Assembly (NCBI RefSeq): GCF_018129685.1
Contig: NZ_JAFCLG010000030.1
Location: 1 to 53,413 of the forward strand
Reading direction: 5' to 3'
DNA: 53,413 nt
Source: Bradyrhizobium manausense
GTDB lineage: Bacteria > Pseudomonadota > Alphaproteobacteria > Rhizobiales > Xanthobacteraceae
In this document: positions 9,675 through 18,198 of the stretch, piece by piece
Position numbering within the stretch: the first letter of the stretch is position 1
How the letters are laid out: every line of letters starts with the position of its first letter
Notes under the pieces: model-generated
Told to the model about the DNA's origin: nothing
Databases searched by the model: none
What the model saw: only the letters and a program-made list of their open reading frames with translations
Position numbers and translations under genes: made by a program

Positions 9675-10433
9675 TCTACCCAGATAGACTTCGATGACCC
9701 GCTCGTTGGACGAGACCTGGTCGATGGTTCCCTCGGCGAGCACGGTGCCTTCATGCAGGCAGGTGACCTTGACCCCGAGTTCGCGCACGAACGTCATGTC
9801 GTGCTCGACCACCATCACGGTGTGGGTCTTGTTGATCTCCTTCAGCAGCTCGGCGGTGAGGTGCGTCTCGACGTCGGTCATTCCGGCGACGGGCTCGTCG
9901 ACCAGCAGCAGCTTCGGGTCCTGCGCCAGCAGCATGCCGATCTCGAGCCATTGCTTCTGGCCGTGGCTGAGGCTGCCGGCGAGCCGGTTGCGGGCATCGG
10001 TGAGGCGGATCGTCTCCAGCACCTTGTCGATGCGCTCCGATTCCGGCTTGCTGCCGCGCCAGAACAGCGTGCCCTTGACGCTGTGATCGACATTTAGCGC
10101 GAGCAGGAGGTTGTCCTGCACGGTCTGGCTCTCGAACACCGTCGGCTTCTGGAATTTGCGACCGATGCCGAGCTCGGCGATGCGGGTCTCATCCAGCCGC
10201 GTCAGATCGGTCACGCCGTCGAACAACACCGTGCCGAGGTCAGGCTTGGTCTTGCCGGTGATGATATCCATCATCGTGGTCTTGCCGGCGCCGTTCGGGC
10301 CGATGATGGCGCGCATCTCGCCGGGCGCGAGCGTCAGCGACAGATTGTTGATGGCGTGGAAACCGTCGAACGAGACGTGCACGCCGTCGAGATAGAGCAT
10401 CGCGGAGGTGGCGCGGTTATCCATGACGTTCAT
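9672..10433 (-). CDS. urtD: Urea ABC transporter ATPase UrtD
   Basis: UrtD is the LivG-like ATPase of the urea importer. The 253-residue protein has Walker A GPNGAGKT (45-52), the signature LSHGQKQWLEIG (His in place of the second Gly, usual for this family) and LLLVDEPVAGMTD. The start is the ATG at 10433, whose ATGA overlaps the urtC stop, so translation is coupled. Upstream in-frame sequence lies inside urtC and is out of phase with it. Confidence 0.95.
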   Translation of the reverse strand: MNVMDNRATSAMLYLDGVHVSFDGFHAINNLSLTLAPGEMRAIIGPNGAGKTTMMDIITGKTKPDLGTVLFDGVTDLTRLDETRIAELGIGRKFQKPTVFESQTVQDNLLLALNVDHSVKGTLFWRGSKPESERIDKVLETIRLTDARNRLAGSLSHGQKQWLEIGMLLAQDPKLLLVDEPVAGMTDVETHLTAELLKEINKTHTVMVVEHDMTFVRELGVKVTCLHEGTVLAEGTIDQVSSNERVIEVYLGR

Positions 10434-11608
10434 GACCGCTCCTCCGCCATGTCGGGTTCGGTGATGCCGTCTTCGGCCGCCGCGCTCGCGGCCGCCGCAG
10501 CCGGGCGCCTCTCTCTCGCCGACTCCCGCCAGGCGTTGAAGGCTCCGACGATGCCCTTCGGCAGCAGCAGCGTCACCAGGATGAACAGCGCACCCAGCAT
10601 GAACAACCAGTACGGCGCCAGCACGCCTGATGTGAAGAACGTCTTGGCGTAATTGACCACGATGGCGCCGAGCGCGGCACCGACCAGCGTGCCGCGGCCG
10701 CCGACCGCGACCCAGATCACCGCCTCGATCGAATTGCCCGGCGCAAATTCGCCCGGATTGATGATACCGACTTGTGGCACATAGAGCGCGCCGGCGACGC
10801 CGGCCATGCACGCCGACAGCGTGAACACGAACAGCTTGTAGGATTCGACGCGGTAGCCGAGGAAGCGGCTGCGCGATTCCGCATCGCGGATCGCTATCAG
10901 CACTTTGCCGAGCTTGGAAGACACGACGGAGCGGCAGATCAGGAAGGCGACGATCAGCGCCAGGCAGCTCAGCGCAAACAGCGCGGCACGCGTGCCCTCG
11001 GCCTGCACATTGAAGCCCAGGATGTCCTTGAAGTCGGTCAGGCCGTTGTTACCGCCAAAGCCGAAATCGTTGCGGAAGAAAGCCAGCAGCAGCGCATAGG
11101 TCATGGCCTGCGTGATGATCGACAGATACACGCCGGTGACGCGCGAACGGAAGGCGAGCCAGCCGAAGCAGAACGCGAGCAGGCCGGGCACCAGCAAGAC
11201 CATCAGCGCGGCGAACCAGAACATGTCGAAGCCGTACCAGGTCCAGGGCAGCTTCGAGTAGTTCAGGAACACCATGAAGTCGGGCAGGATTGGATTGCCG
11301 TAGACACCGCGCGTGCCGATCTGGCGCATCAAATACATGCCCATGGCGTAGCCGCCGAGCGCGAAGAAGGCGCCGTGGCCGAGCGAGAGGATGCCGCAGT
11401 AGCCCCAGATCAGGTCGATCGACAGCGCCAGGATGGCGTAGCAGACATACTTGCCCCAGAGCGCGACCAGATAGGTCGGCACCTGCAGCACCGAACCCGC
11501 CGGCAGCAGGAGGTTGGAGAGCGGGATGAGGATGCCGCAGGCCGCGACGACCATCAGGAACATGGCCGCGCCGCGGTCGAGCGATCGCGTCAGCATGTGA
11601 GACGTCAT
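10430..11608 (-). CDS. urtC: Urea ABC transporter permease UrtC
   Basis: UrtC is the LivM-like membrane permease of the urea importer. The 392-residue protein is mostly hydrophobic helices with the family segments DLIWGYCGILSLGHGAFFALG and GRGTLVGAALGAI, and ends in a charged, Ala-rich cytoplasmic tail. It overlaps urtB and urtD by ATGA at both ends, a sign of tight translational coupling. Confidence 0.95.
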   Translation of the reverse strand: MTSHMLTRSLDRGAAMFLMVVAACGILIPLSNLLLPAGSVLQVPTYLVALWGKYVCYAILALSIDLIWGYCGILSLGHGAFFALGGYAMGMYLMRQIGTRGVYGNPILPDFMVFLNYSKLPWTWYGFDMFWFAALMVLLVPGLLAFCFGWLAFRSRVTGVYLSIITQAMTYALLLAFFRNDFGFGGNNGLTDFKDILGFNVQAEGTRAALFALSCLALIVAFLICRSVVSSKLGKVLIAIRDAESRSRFLGYRVESYKLFVFTLSACMAGVAGALYVPQVGIINPGEFAPGNSIEAVIWVAVGGRGTLVGAALGAIVVNYAKTFFTSGVLAPYWLFMLGALFILVTLLLPKGIVGAFNAWRESARERRPAAAAASAAAEDGITEPDMAEERS

Positions 11609-13215
11609 GCTTCCACCGCACGGCCCTTGAGCGCGAACAGGCCGCGCGGCCGCTTTTGAATGAACAGGATGATCAGGACCAGGATCGCGATCTTGCCGAG
11701 CACGGCGCCAGCGACCGGCTCGAGGAACTTGTTGGCGATGCCGAGCGTGAAGGCGCCGACCAGCGTACCCCAGAGATTGCCGACCCCGCCGAACACCACG
11801 ACCATGAAGCTGTCGATGATGTAGCTCTGGCCGAGATTGGGACTTACATTGTCGATCTGCGACAGCGCCACGCCGGCGATGCCGGCAATGCCCGAGCCGA
11901 GCCCGAAGGTCAGCGCGTCAACGCGCGAGGTGGCGATGCCCATCGATGCCGCCATGCGCCGGTTCTGCGTCACCGCGCGCATCTCGAGGCCAAGCGCGGT
12001 GTAGCGCAGCATCGCGAGCAGGATCAGAAACACGGCGAGCGTGAAAACGAGGATCCAGAGCCGGTTATAGGTGATGGTGATCTGGCCGAGCTCGAACGCG
12101 CCGCTCATCCAGGAGGGGTTGCCGACCTCGCGGTTGGTCGGCCCGAACATGGTGCGCACCGCCTGCTGCAGCACCAGCGACAGGCCCCAGGTCGCGAGCA
12201 GCGTCTCCAGCGGCCGGCCATAGAGGAAGCGGATGATACTGCGCTCGATCAGCACGCCGATGCCGCCGGCGACGAGGAATGCGAGCGGCACGGCGATCAG
12301 CAGCGAATATTCGAACAAAGCGGGATAGCGGGTGCGGATCACCTCCTGCACCACGAAGGTGGTGTAGGCGCCTATCATCACCATCTCACCATGGGCCATG
12401 TTGATGACGCCCATGACGCCGAAGGTGATGGCAAGCCCGATCGCGGCGAGCAGCAGCACCGAACCCAGCGACAGGCCATACCAGGCGTTCTGCACCGAAG
12501 ACCAGATCGCCAGCGAGCCCTGGATCGAGCCGATCGCGCTCGTCGCGGCCTTCGCGACGGAGGCCGGCTGGTCGGAGCCCAGGTCAGAGAGCAGCGCCAG
12601 CGCATCCTGATCGCCGCGCGCCTTGATGGTGGCCACGGCCTCGAGCTTCTGCACTTCGGTGGCGTCGGACTTGAACAGCAGGATGGCCGCGCGCGCTTCA
12701 CCCAGCGCCGTCTTGACCGCCTTGTTGCTTTCCTTGGCAAGCGCGCTTTCGACTGGCTCGAGCAAAGTCTCCTCGTGCGACTTGAAGACGGATTGCGCGG
12801 CCTGGAGGCGCGTCGCAAGGTCAGGCGACTGCAGCGTCAGGCCGCCGAGCGCGGCGTCGACGCTGCGGCGCAGGCGATTGTTGAGGCGGACCGCGCTGGC
12901 GCTGTCGGGCACGCTGGCCACGGCCTCACCGGTTGCGGCATCGATCGACTTGCCGTCGGTACCGGTGACGTAAACCTTCTTGCTGTCAGGATCGGCCATG
13001 AGGCGACCGTCCTGGAGTGCGCTGATGATCGGAAAAGCAAGCTTGTTGCCGCTGCTTGCGACCACACCAATCGCTTCTTCCGTATCGGAATAATCATCGT
13101 TGGCGAATTTGGCGACCGCATCTTCAAACGGACCGGCGAAGGCCGGCAACGCGAACGCGATCAGAAATAGCGAGAGGACAAAGGTACCAAAACGAGCGGA
13201 CAATTTGGTTGGCAC
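11605..13215 (-). CDS. urtB: Urea ABC transporter permease UrtB with periplasmic extension
   Basis: UrtB is the LivH-like permease of the urea importer. The 536-residue protein begins with a signal peptide (about 1-27, cleavage near AFAGP), followed by about 210 residues rich in short helices and Ala/Leu repeats that look HEAT-like, and then the permease core from about residue 240 (GVMGVINMAHGEM is the conserved LivH segment). Long UrtB forms of this kind are known in proteobacteria; the function of the extension is not established. The start is GTG at 13215. It lies 81 bases after urtA. Confidence 0.93.
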   Translation of the reverse strand: MPTKLSARFGTFVLSLFLIAFALPAFAGPFEDAVAKFANDDYSDTEEAIGVVASSGNKLAFPIISALQDGRLMADPDSKKVYVTGTDGKSIDAATGEAVASVPDSASAVRLNNRLRRSVDAALGGLTLQSPDLATRLQAAQSVFKSHEETLLEPVESALAKESNKAVKTALGEARAAILLFKSDATEVQKLEAVATIKARGDQDALALLSDLGSDQPASVAKAATSAIGSIQGSLAIWSSVQNAWYGLSLGSVLLLAAIGLAITFGVMGVINMAHGEMVMIGAYTTFVVQEVIRTRYPALFEYSLLIAVPLAFLVAGGIGVLIERSIIRFLYGRPLETLLATWGLSLVLQQAVRTMFGPTNREVGNPSWMSGAFELGQITITYNRLWILVFTLAVFLILLAMLRYTALGLEMRAVTQNRRMAASMGIATSRVDALTFGLGSGIAGIAGVALSQIDNVSPNLGQSYIIDSFMVVVFGGVGNLWGTLVGAFTLGIANKFLEPVAGAVLGKIAILVLIILFIQKRPRGLFALKGRAVEA

Positions 13216-13296
13216 TGTGGATCACCCCGGCAGAAGTGGGGAGAAGGCGGCGGAATAGCCGCCCTCTCCCGTCGTACAATCAATGTCAGATCCGGA

Positions 13297-14619
13297 TCAG
13301 GAGCCGGAGCCGAGGCACTTGTTGGTCTTGGTGTTGAAGTTGCCGCACTTCTTGCCGACCCAGTCGCCGATCAGGTCCTTGGAGCCATCAAGCTCCTTCG
13401 ACCAGGCGTCGCCAGCGACGAGACCCGGGGTCTTCCAGACCACGTCGAACTGACCGTTCGCCTTGATCTCTCCGATGAACACCGGCTTGGTGATGTGGTG
13501 GTTCGGCAGCATCTTCGACACGCCACCGGTCAGGTTCGGTGCTTCGATGCCGGGAAGCGCGTCGATCACCTTGTCCGGATCGGTCGACTTCACCTTCTCG
13601 ACGGCCTTCACCCACATGTTGAAGCCGATCACGTGGGCTTCCATCGGGTCGTTGGTCGTACGCTTCGGGTTCTTGGTGTAGGCCTGCCAGTCCTTGATGA
13701 ACTTCTCGTTCGCCGGGGTCTTGATCGACTCGAAGTAGTTCCATGCGGCGAGATGGCCGACCAGCGGCTTGGTATCGAGGCCGGCGAGTTCTTCCTCACC
13801 CACCGAGAACGCGACCACCGGGATGTCCTTCGCCTTGATGCCCTGGTTGCCGAGTTCCTTGTAGAAGGGGACGTTGGCGTCGCCGTTGATGGTCGAGACC
13901 ACCGCCGTCTTCTTGCCGGCCGAGCCGAACTTCTTGATATCGGCCACGATCGTCTGCCAGTCGGAGTGACCGAACGGCGTGTAGTTGATCATGATGTCTT
14001 CCTGGGCGACACCCTTGGACTTCAGATAGGCTTCCAGGATCTTGTTGGTGGTGCGCGGATAGACGTAGTCGGTGCCGGCGAGCACCCAGCGCTTCACTTT
14101 CTCGTCTTTCATCAGATAATCGACGGCCGGGATCGCCTGCTGGTTCGGCGCCGCGCCGGTGTAGAACACGTTGCGCTCGGACTCTTCACCCTCATACTGC
14201 ACGGGGTAGAACAGGATGTTGTTGAGCTCCTTGAACACCGGGAGCACCGACTTGCGGGACACCGAGGTCCAGCAGCCGAACACGACCGAGACCTTGTCCT
14301 TGGTGATCAGCTCGCGCGCCTTTTCGGCGAACAGCGGCCAATTCGATGCGGGGTCGACGACGACGGCTTCGAGCTTCTTGCCGAGCACGCCGCCCTTCTT
14401 GTTCTGCTCGTCGATCAGGAAGAGGATGGTGTCCTTCAGCGTGGTTTCGCTGATCGCCATGGTGCCCGACAGAGAGTGAAGCACGCCGACCTTGATGGTG
14501 TCGTCAGCAGCCTTCGCGCCGGAAATGGAAGCCAGACCGAGCATCAGTCCGGCGGTCGCGGCGAGAACGCCACGGCGGCTAAATGACGCCGCTATATCGT
14601 GAGTCGATTTGTTAAGCAT
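13297..14619 (-). CDS. urtA: Urea ABC transporter substrate-binding protein UrtA
   Basis: UrtA is the periplasmic urea-binding protein and the first gene of the cluster. The 440-residue protein starts with a twin-arginine-like signal (FSRRGVLAATAG, ending near GAKAADD) and continues with the UrtA pattern: IKVGVLHSLSGTMAISE, FYPVQYEGEE and PNQQAIPAVDYL. The ATG at 14619 is preferred over an upstream in-frame start at 14673 because it directly precedes the signal peptide and has GGGAG upstream. A sigma-54 promoter lies 78 bases upstream of the start. Confidence 0.95.
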   Translation of the reverse strand: MLNKSTHDIAASFSRRGVLAATAGLMLGLASISGAKAADDTIKVGVLHSLSGTMAISETTLKDTILFLIDEQNKKGGVLGKKLEAVVVDPASNWPLFAEKARELITKDKVSVVFGCWTSVSRKSVLPVFKELNNILFYPVQYEGEESERNVFYTGAAPNQQAIPAVDYLMKDEKVKRWVLAGTDYVYPRTTNKILEAYLKSKGVAQEDIMINYTPFGHSDWQTIVADIKKFGSAGKKTAVVSTINGDANVPFYKELGNQGIKAKDIPVVAFSVGEEELAGLDTKPLVGHLAAWNYFESIKTPANEKFIKDWQAYTKNPKRTTNDPMEAHVIGFNMWVKAVEKVKSTDPDKVIDALPGIEAPNLTGGVSKMLPNHHITKPVFIGEIKANGQFDVVWKTPGLVAGDAWSKELDGSKDLIGDWVGKKCGNFNTKTNKCLGSGS

Positions 14620-14696
14620 GGATGTATCATCTCCCTGACGCAGACGTGAAAAGACGCTGCGAAACGGCCCCACGGCCGCCTGCGATTAACGGAATC

Positions 14697-14711
14697 GCAA
14701 GAACCATGCCA
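14697..14711 (-). promoter_or_regulatory. Sigma-54 (RpoN) promoter of the urt-ure cluster
   Basis: Read on the minus strand the site is TGGCATG-GTTC-TTGC, matching the consensus TGGCACG-N4-TTGC at all but one position, with exact 12-base spacing between the GG and GC elements. Transcription would begin near 14685, giving a leader of about 65 bases before urtA. RpoN promoters need an enhancer-binding activator; NtrC is the natural candidate for urea use. I did not resolve a convincing NtrC palindrome in the upstream bases. Confidence 0.75.
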
Positions 14712-15123
14712 TGGCCTGGGCACCCGCCAAGTGATTGGTCAATCAAGGTAATTCTCGCGCAATCAAAATTTCGCCGCAGTCTGACTGCTTAATTCTTGGG
14801 CGAATAAAATGTATGCTCACGCGGCAATCAGTTTATTTTTTGAGCAAATCGTCGCGGCTGGCTAAAAATCCGGCATAACGATTTTTGCACTGCAATCGAC
14901 GCCGGTCGAACGCCTGCCTTGAAAGCGCCGCGCCGATGTTCCATATGAAGGAGGAGATCGCTCGCGAATCGAGCGATCGTTGCGAGCCGCGTGTTCTTAA
15001 GCCCTAACGGGCCTCTGGCTTGCCCCACATCTCCCAAGCCATCCGACACCCCAAACACGCAGGTGTCTTCTCGACACCCTTATGCACGCGCCCCGCTGAT
15101 TGCGCCGGGCGCCGGCATTTGAC
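14712..15123. other. Divergent intergenic region between urtA and the DEAD-box helicase gene
   Basis: No gene is supported here. The part nearest the sigma-54 site (about 14740-14890) is distinctly AT-richer than its surroundings, as expected for activator or IHF binding upstream of an RpoN promoter. A small palindrome TTGCACTGCAA is near 14884. The helicase promoter must lie in the right half but no clear -35/-10 pair was recognised. Confidence 0.5.
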
Positions 15124-16695
15124 ATGGAAAGAACCCATCTTTTGACTTCGTTTCAGGACTTCGGCCTCGCCGAACCCATCGCACGTGCTCTCGCCGAAGA
15201 GAATTACGTCACCCCCACTCCCATCCAGGCCCAGACGATCCCCACGGCGCTGACCGGCCGCGACGTCGTCGGCATCGCCCAGACCGGCACCGGCAAGACC
15301 GCCGCCTTCGCACTGCCGATCCTTCACCGCCTGCTCGAGAACCGCATCAAGCCGCAGCCCAAGACGGCCCGCGTGCTGGTGCTGTCGCCGACCCGCGAGC
15401 TTTCGGGGCAGATCCTCGACAGCTTCAACGCCTATGGCCGCCACATCCGCCTGGCCTCGACGCTCGCCATTGGCGGCGTGCCGATGGGCCGCCAGGTCCG
15501 CGCTCTGATGCCTGGGGTCGATGTGCTGGTTGCGACCCCCGGCCGCCTGCTCGATCTCGTGCAGAGCAACGGGCTGAAGCTTGGCAGCGTCGAGTTCCTC
15601 GTGCTCGACGAGGCTGACCGCATGCTGGACATGGGCTTCATCAACGACATCCGCAAAATCGTCGCCAAGCTGCCGATCAAGCGGCAGACACTGTTCTTCT
15701 CCGCCACCATGCCGAAGGACATCGCCGAGCTCGCCGATTCCATGCTGCGTGATCCCGCCCGCGTCGCGGTGACCCCGGTCTCCTCGACCGCCGAGCGCAT
15801 CAACCAGCGCATCATCCAGGTCGATTTCTCGGCCAAAGCCAACTTCCTGACCAAGCTGCTGAAGGAGGAGCCGATCAACCGCGCGCTGGTCTTCACCCGC
15901 ACCAAGCACGGCGCCGACAAGGTGGTGAAGACGCTCGAGAGGGCCGGCGTCCCCGCCAGCGCCATCCACGGCAACAAGTCGCAGAACCATCGCGAGCGCA
16001 CGCTCGCTCAGTTCCGCTCCGGGGAAATCCGTACCCTGGTCGCCACCGACATCGCCGCCCGCGGCATCGACGTCGACGGCATCACCCACGTCATCAACTA
16101 CGACCTGCCCAACGTGCCCGAGACCTACGTGCACCGCATCGGCCGCACCGCGCGCGCCGGCGCCGAAGGCACCGCGATCTCGCTGGTCGCAGGCGGCGAG
16201 GAACTCAGCTATCTCCGCGACATCGAGCGGCTGATCAAGGTCGCGCTGCCGCGCGAAGACCTCCGCACCGATGCCGGCCGCCGCGACGCCGGCGCGCCTC
16301 CGCCGCAACAACGGCAGGGCCGGCCGGGCGGTCGCCCGGGCCAGCGTCCGCAAGGCGCAAGGCATGGAGAGGGACGCCACGGGGACGGACGGCGCAGCGA
16401 CGAGCGGCATTCGGACGGACGCCACCACAGCGCCGGAAAGCAGGGCGAAGGACGGCCCGGTGAAGGCCGGCGCGCTGACGGACGGCATGAGGGAAGGCCC
16501 GGCAACAGCCCGAAGACCTCGAAGGGACCTCGTCGCCCTCGCTCCGGCGGGAAGGTGCATTCCTCGCAAAACGACCGTTCAGAACAGCGTTCCACGCATA
16601 GCGCCGGAGCGTCTGATGGGATACAAGGCGTGGCCTTTTTACGCCGCGAGAGTCGGCCGATGGGCCAACCGACCCGCAAACCCTATTCGCACTAG
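15124..16695 (+). CDS. DEAD-box ATP-dependent RNA helicase, RhlE-like
   Basis: The 523-residue protein unwinds RNA duplexes with ATP. It shows the Q motif (DFGL...TPTPIQ), motif I AQTGTGKT (52-59), PTREL (89-93), DEAD (162-165), SAT (193-195), TDIAARGID and HRIGRTARAG (337-346). After about residue 380 comes a 140-residue basic tail rich in Gly, Arg, His and Gln, typical of RNA-binding tails in RhlE-type helicases. The ATG at 15124 is chosen over an in-frame TTG at 15100, though the ribosome site is poor at both. It is followed by an IF-1 gene and a cold-shock gene on the same strand. Confidence 0.93.
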   Translation: MERTHLLTSFQDFGLAEPIARALAEENYVTPTPIQAQTIPTALTGRDVVGIAQTGTGKTAAFALPILHRLLENRIKPQPKTARVLVLSPTRELSGQILDSFNAYGRHIRLASTLAIGGVPMGRQVRALMPGVDVLVATPGRLLDLVQSNGLKLGSVEFLVLDEADRMLDMGFINDIRKIVAKLPIKRQTLFFSATMPKDIAELADSMLRDPARVAVTPVSSTAERINQRIIQVDFSAKANFLTKLLKEEPINRALVFTRTKHGADKVVKTLERAGVPASAIHGNKSQNHRERTLAQFRSGEIRTLVATDIAARGIDVDGITHVINYDLPNVPETYVHRIGRTARAGAEGTAISLVAGGEELSYLRDIERLIKVALPREDLRTDAGRRDAGAPPPQQRQGRPGGRPGQRPQGARHGEGRHGDGRRSDERHSDGRHHSAGKQGEGRPGEGRRADGRHEGRPGNSPKTSKGPRRPRSGGKVHSSQNDRSEQRSTHSAGASDGIQGVAFLRRESRPMGQPTRKPYSH

Positions 16696-16718
16696 CCGTC
16701 CACGACCTGGAGAAATTC

Positions 16719-17009
16719 ATGGCTAAGGAAGAGCTGATCCAGTTCGAAGGACTGGTCACCGAAATCCTCCCCGACGCGCGCTACCGCGTGCAGCTCGACG
16801 CCGGTCACGAGATCGTCGCCTACACCGCCGGCAAGATGAAGAAGAACCGCATCAAGACGCTGGCGGGCGACCGCGTGACGGTTGAGATGTCGCCCTATGA
16901 CCTCGAAAAGGGCCGACTGATTTTCCGCCACAAGGACGAACGTCCCGCGACCGCCGGTGGACCGCCACGAGGCGGCCCGCAGCGCGGCGGCCAATTCCGT
17001 CGCCGTTAA
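16719..17009 (+). CDS. infA: Translation initiation factor IF-1 with Arg/Gly tail
   Basis: Residues 1-72 form the single S1/OB domain of IF-1 (MAKEELIQFEG, GHEIVAYTAGKMKKNRIK, GDRVTVEMSPYDLEKGRL), which binds the 30S A site during initiation. Unlike canonical IF-1 of about 72 residues, it carries 24 extra residues rich in Pro, Gly and Arg (RPATAGGPPRGGPQRGG). This suggests an accessory paralogue rather than the only infA of the cell. It is 23 bases after the helicase gene, so the two are probably cotranscribed. Confidence 0.93.
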   Translation: MAKEELIQFEGLVTEILPDARYRVQLDAGHEIVAYTAGKMKKNRIKTLAGDRVTVEMSPYDLEKGRLIFRHKDERPATAGGPPRGGPQRGGQFRRR

Positions 17010-17058
17010 TTCGCCTGCCCGCGCCTAAGGCGCGGCACTAAAATGCTGACTGTATGCT

Positions 17059-17084
17059 GATCCGCCGTGGCATCACGGCGGATC
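17059..17084. repeat. Perfect 11-bp hairpin downstream of infA
   Basis: GATCCGCCGTG and its exact complement flank a 4-base loop. On the plus strand it is followed by A6 rather than T's, so it is not a standard intrinsic terminator for infA. It lies about 190 bases upstream of the cold-shock gene and could fall in that gene's leader. Confidence 0.6.
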
Positions 17085-17275
17085 AAAAAATCGTGCACGT
17101 CAGCATTGTTTTGGCGCCTTAATTCCAATAAAATGAACACATCGATTTTCGGCCGGACGACATTAGCATCCACCGGTACAGCCGGTTCAGACACGCTGAC
17201 GACCCTTCCAAAAATTCGATCTAACCGGCCTGCGCGAGCGGGCACTGACATTGTATGCGAGAAGGGACTACCCCC

Positions 17276-17488
17276 ATGAGCATGGGAACCGTAAAGTGGT
17301 TTAACGCGACCAAGGGCTACGGCTTCATCCAGCCCGACGATGGCGGCAAGGACGTGTTCGTTCACATCAGCGCTGTCGAGCGTGCCGGCCTCGGCTCGCT
17401 GCGCGAAGGCCAGAAGGTCTCCTACGAGATCGTCGCCGACCGCCGGTCCGGCAAGTCGGCTGCCGACAACCTTCGCGACGCAGGCTGA
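17276..17488 (+). CDS. cspA: Cold-shock domain protein (CspA family)
   Basis: The 70-residue protein is a single cold-shock domain that binds single-stranded RNA/DNA. RNP1 is KGYGFI and RNP2 is DVFVHIS, after the usual GTVKWFN opening. The start is the ATG at 17276, with AAGGGA at good spacing; a second ATG at 17282 is possible. The 266-base gap before it could contain a long leader of the kind that controls csp translation. An intrinsic terminator follows. Confidence 0.95.
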   Translation: MSMGTVKWFNATKGYGFIQPDDGGKDVFVHISAVERAGLGSLREGQKVSYEIVADRRSGKSAADNLRDAG

Positions 17489-17548
17489 TATCGACGTCGC
17501 GCTCCGCCGAGCGCGCGCAAGCATCAGCGCCAAGGCACTAAACAACGG

Positions 17549-17578
17549 AAAAGGCCGTGCAGGATGCACGGCCTTTTT
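17549..17578 (+). terminator. Intrinsic terminator after cspA
   Basis: A 12-bp stem (AAAGGCCGTGCA pairing with TGCACGGCCTTT) with a 3-base loop ends in TTTTT. It also reads as a hairpin with A-run/T-run symmetry from the other strand, so it may serve the convergent TadE-like gene as well. Confidence 0.88.
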
Positions 17579-17600
17579 CATGTCCGCGGGGCGGATGCGC

Positions 17601-18176
17601 TCAGTAGTTGGTGCAGGCCGTCGCCGGGCTGTAATAGACGCAAGTCGACTGCCGAGGGCGGGTGTAAGCCACATCGCTCAGCGTGATTGAACCCTTGAGC
17701 GCATAGCCGACCGACGGCGTGTAGATGTAGCTGACTTCGCTGAAGATCAGATAGGTGCCGGCGATCGCGAGCGTCGTGGGAATCGTGACCACCGACTTCT
17801 GGGTCCGCGGCGCCGATCCTTTGCTCCACTGGACGTGCGCCGTCTGCGTCGAATCCACATAAAGCTCGCTGATCGTCGAGGATACCGGCGTGGCGTCATA
17901 GGGCGTCAAGATGCCGGTCGAGGCCGCAAAGAAATTTGTCATGTCGCTGTCGGCGACCGAGGTCGACTGCGAGGTGAGGTCCGACAGCGTTCGCGCCATC
18001 AGCGTCACCTTGCGATCGATCGCCACGGCCGACGAGAATTCGACCGTACCGAAGAACATCACCAGCATCAGCGGCACGACCACCGCGAACTCGGTGGCCG
18101 CGAGTGCTGTTCCGTCTGCCAGGAATTCGTGCGCGGTGAGACGGCTCGTCCGCCAGAATTTCGTAATCGCCTGCAT
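17601..18176 (-). CDS. TadE-like pilus assembly pseudopilin
   Basis: The 191-residue protein has the TadE signature: a basic N-terminus, then DGTALAATEFAVVVPLMLVM, where the Glu after the cleavage-site region and the following hydrophobic helix match prepilin-like TadE/TadG proteins. The rest is a Ser/Thr-rich periplasmic domain with a Cys pair near the C-terminus. It is the second of two TadE-like genes on the minus strand beside the cpa locus. The start at 18176 (MQAITKFW) is chosen because it directly precedes the TadE domain. TadE proteins are minor pseudopilins needed for Flp pilus assembly. Confidence 0.82.
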   Translation of the reverse strand: MQAITKFWRTSRLTAHEFLADGTALAATEFAVVVPLMLVMFFGTVEFSSAVAIDRKVTLMARTLSDLTSQSTSVADSDMTNFFAASTGILTPYDATPVSSTISELYVDSTQTAHVQWSKGSAPRTQKSVVTIPTTLAIAGTYLIFSEVSYIYTPSVGYALKGSITLSDVAYTRPRQSTCVYYSPATACTNY

Positions 18177-18198
18177 CGTTCTGCCCGATCCGTCGATC

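Noticed and set aside
14860..14890. Second sigma-54-like site on the plus strand toward the helicase
   Set aside because: The GG and GC elements are 15 bases apart instead of 12, so it does not fit an RpoN promoter.
14828..15058. 76-codon minus-strand frame upstream of urtA
   Set aside because: No ribosome site, no family, and it covers an AT-rich promoter region.
15004..16569. 521-codon minus-strand frame opposite the DEAD-box helicase
   Set aside because: It is composed of Gly/Ala/Asp/His-rich sequence mirroring helicase codons and shows no domain, whereas the plus strand has every helicase motif.
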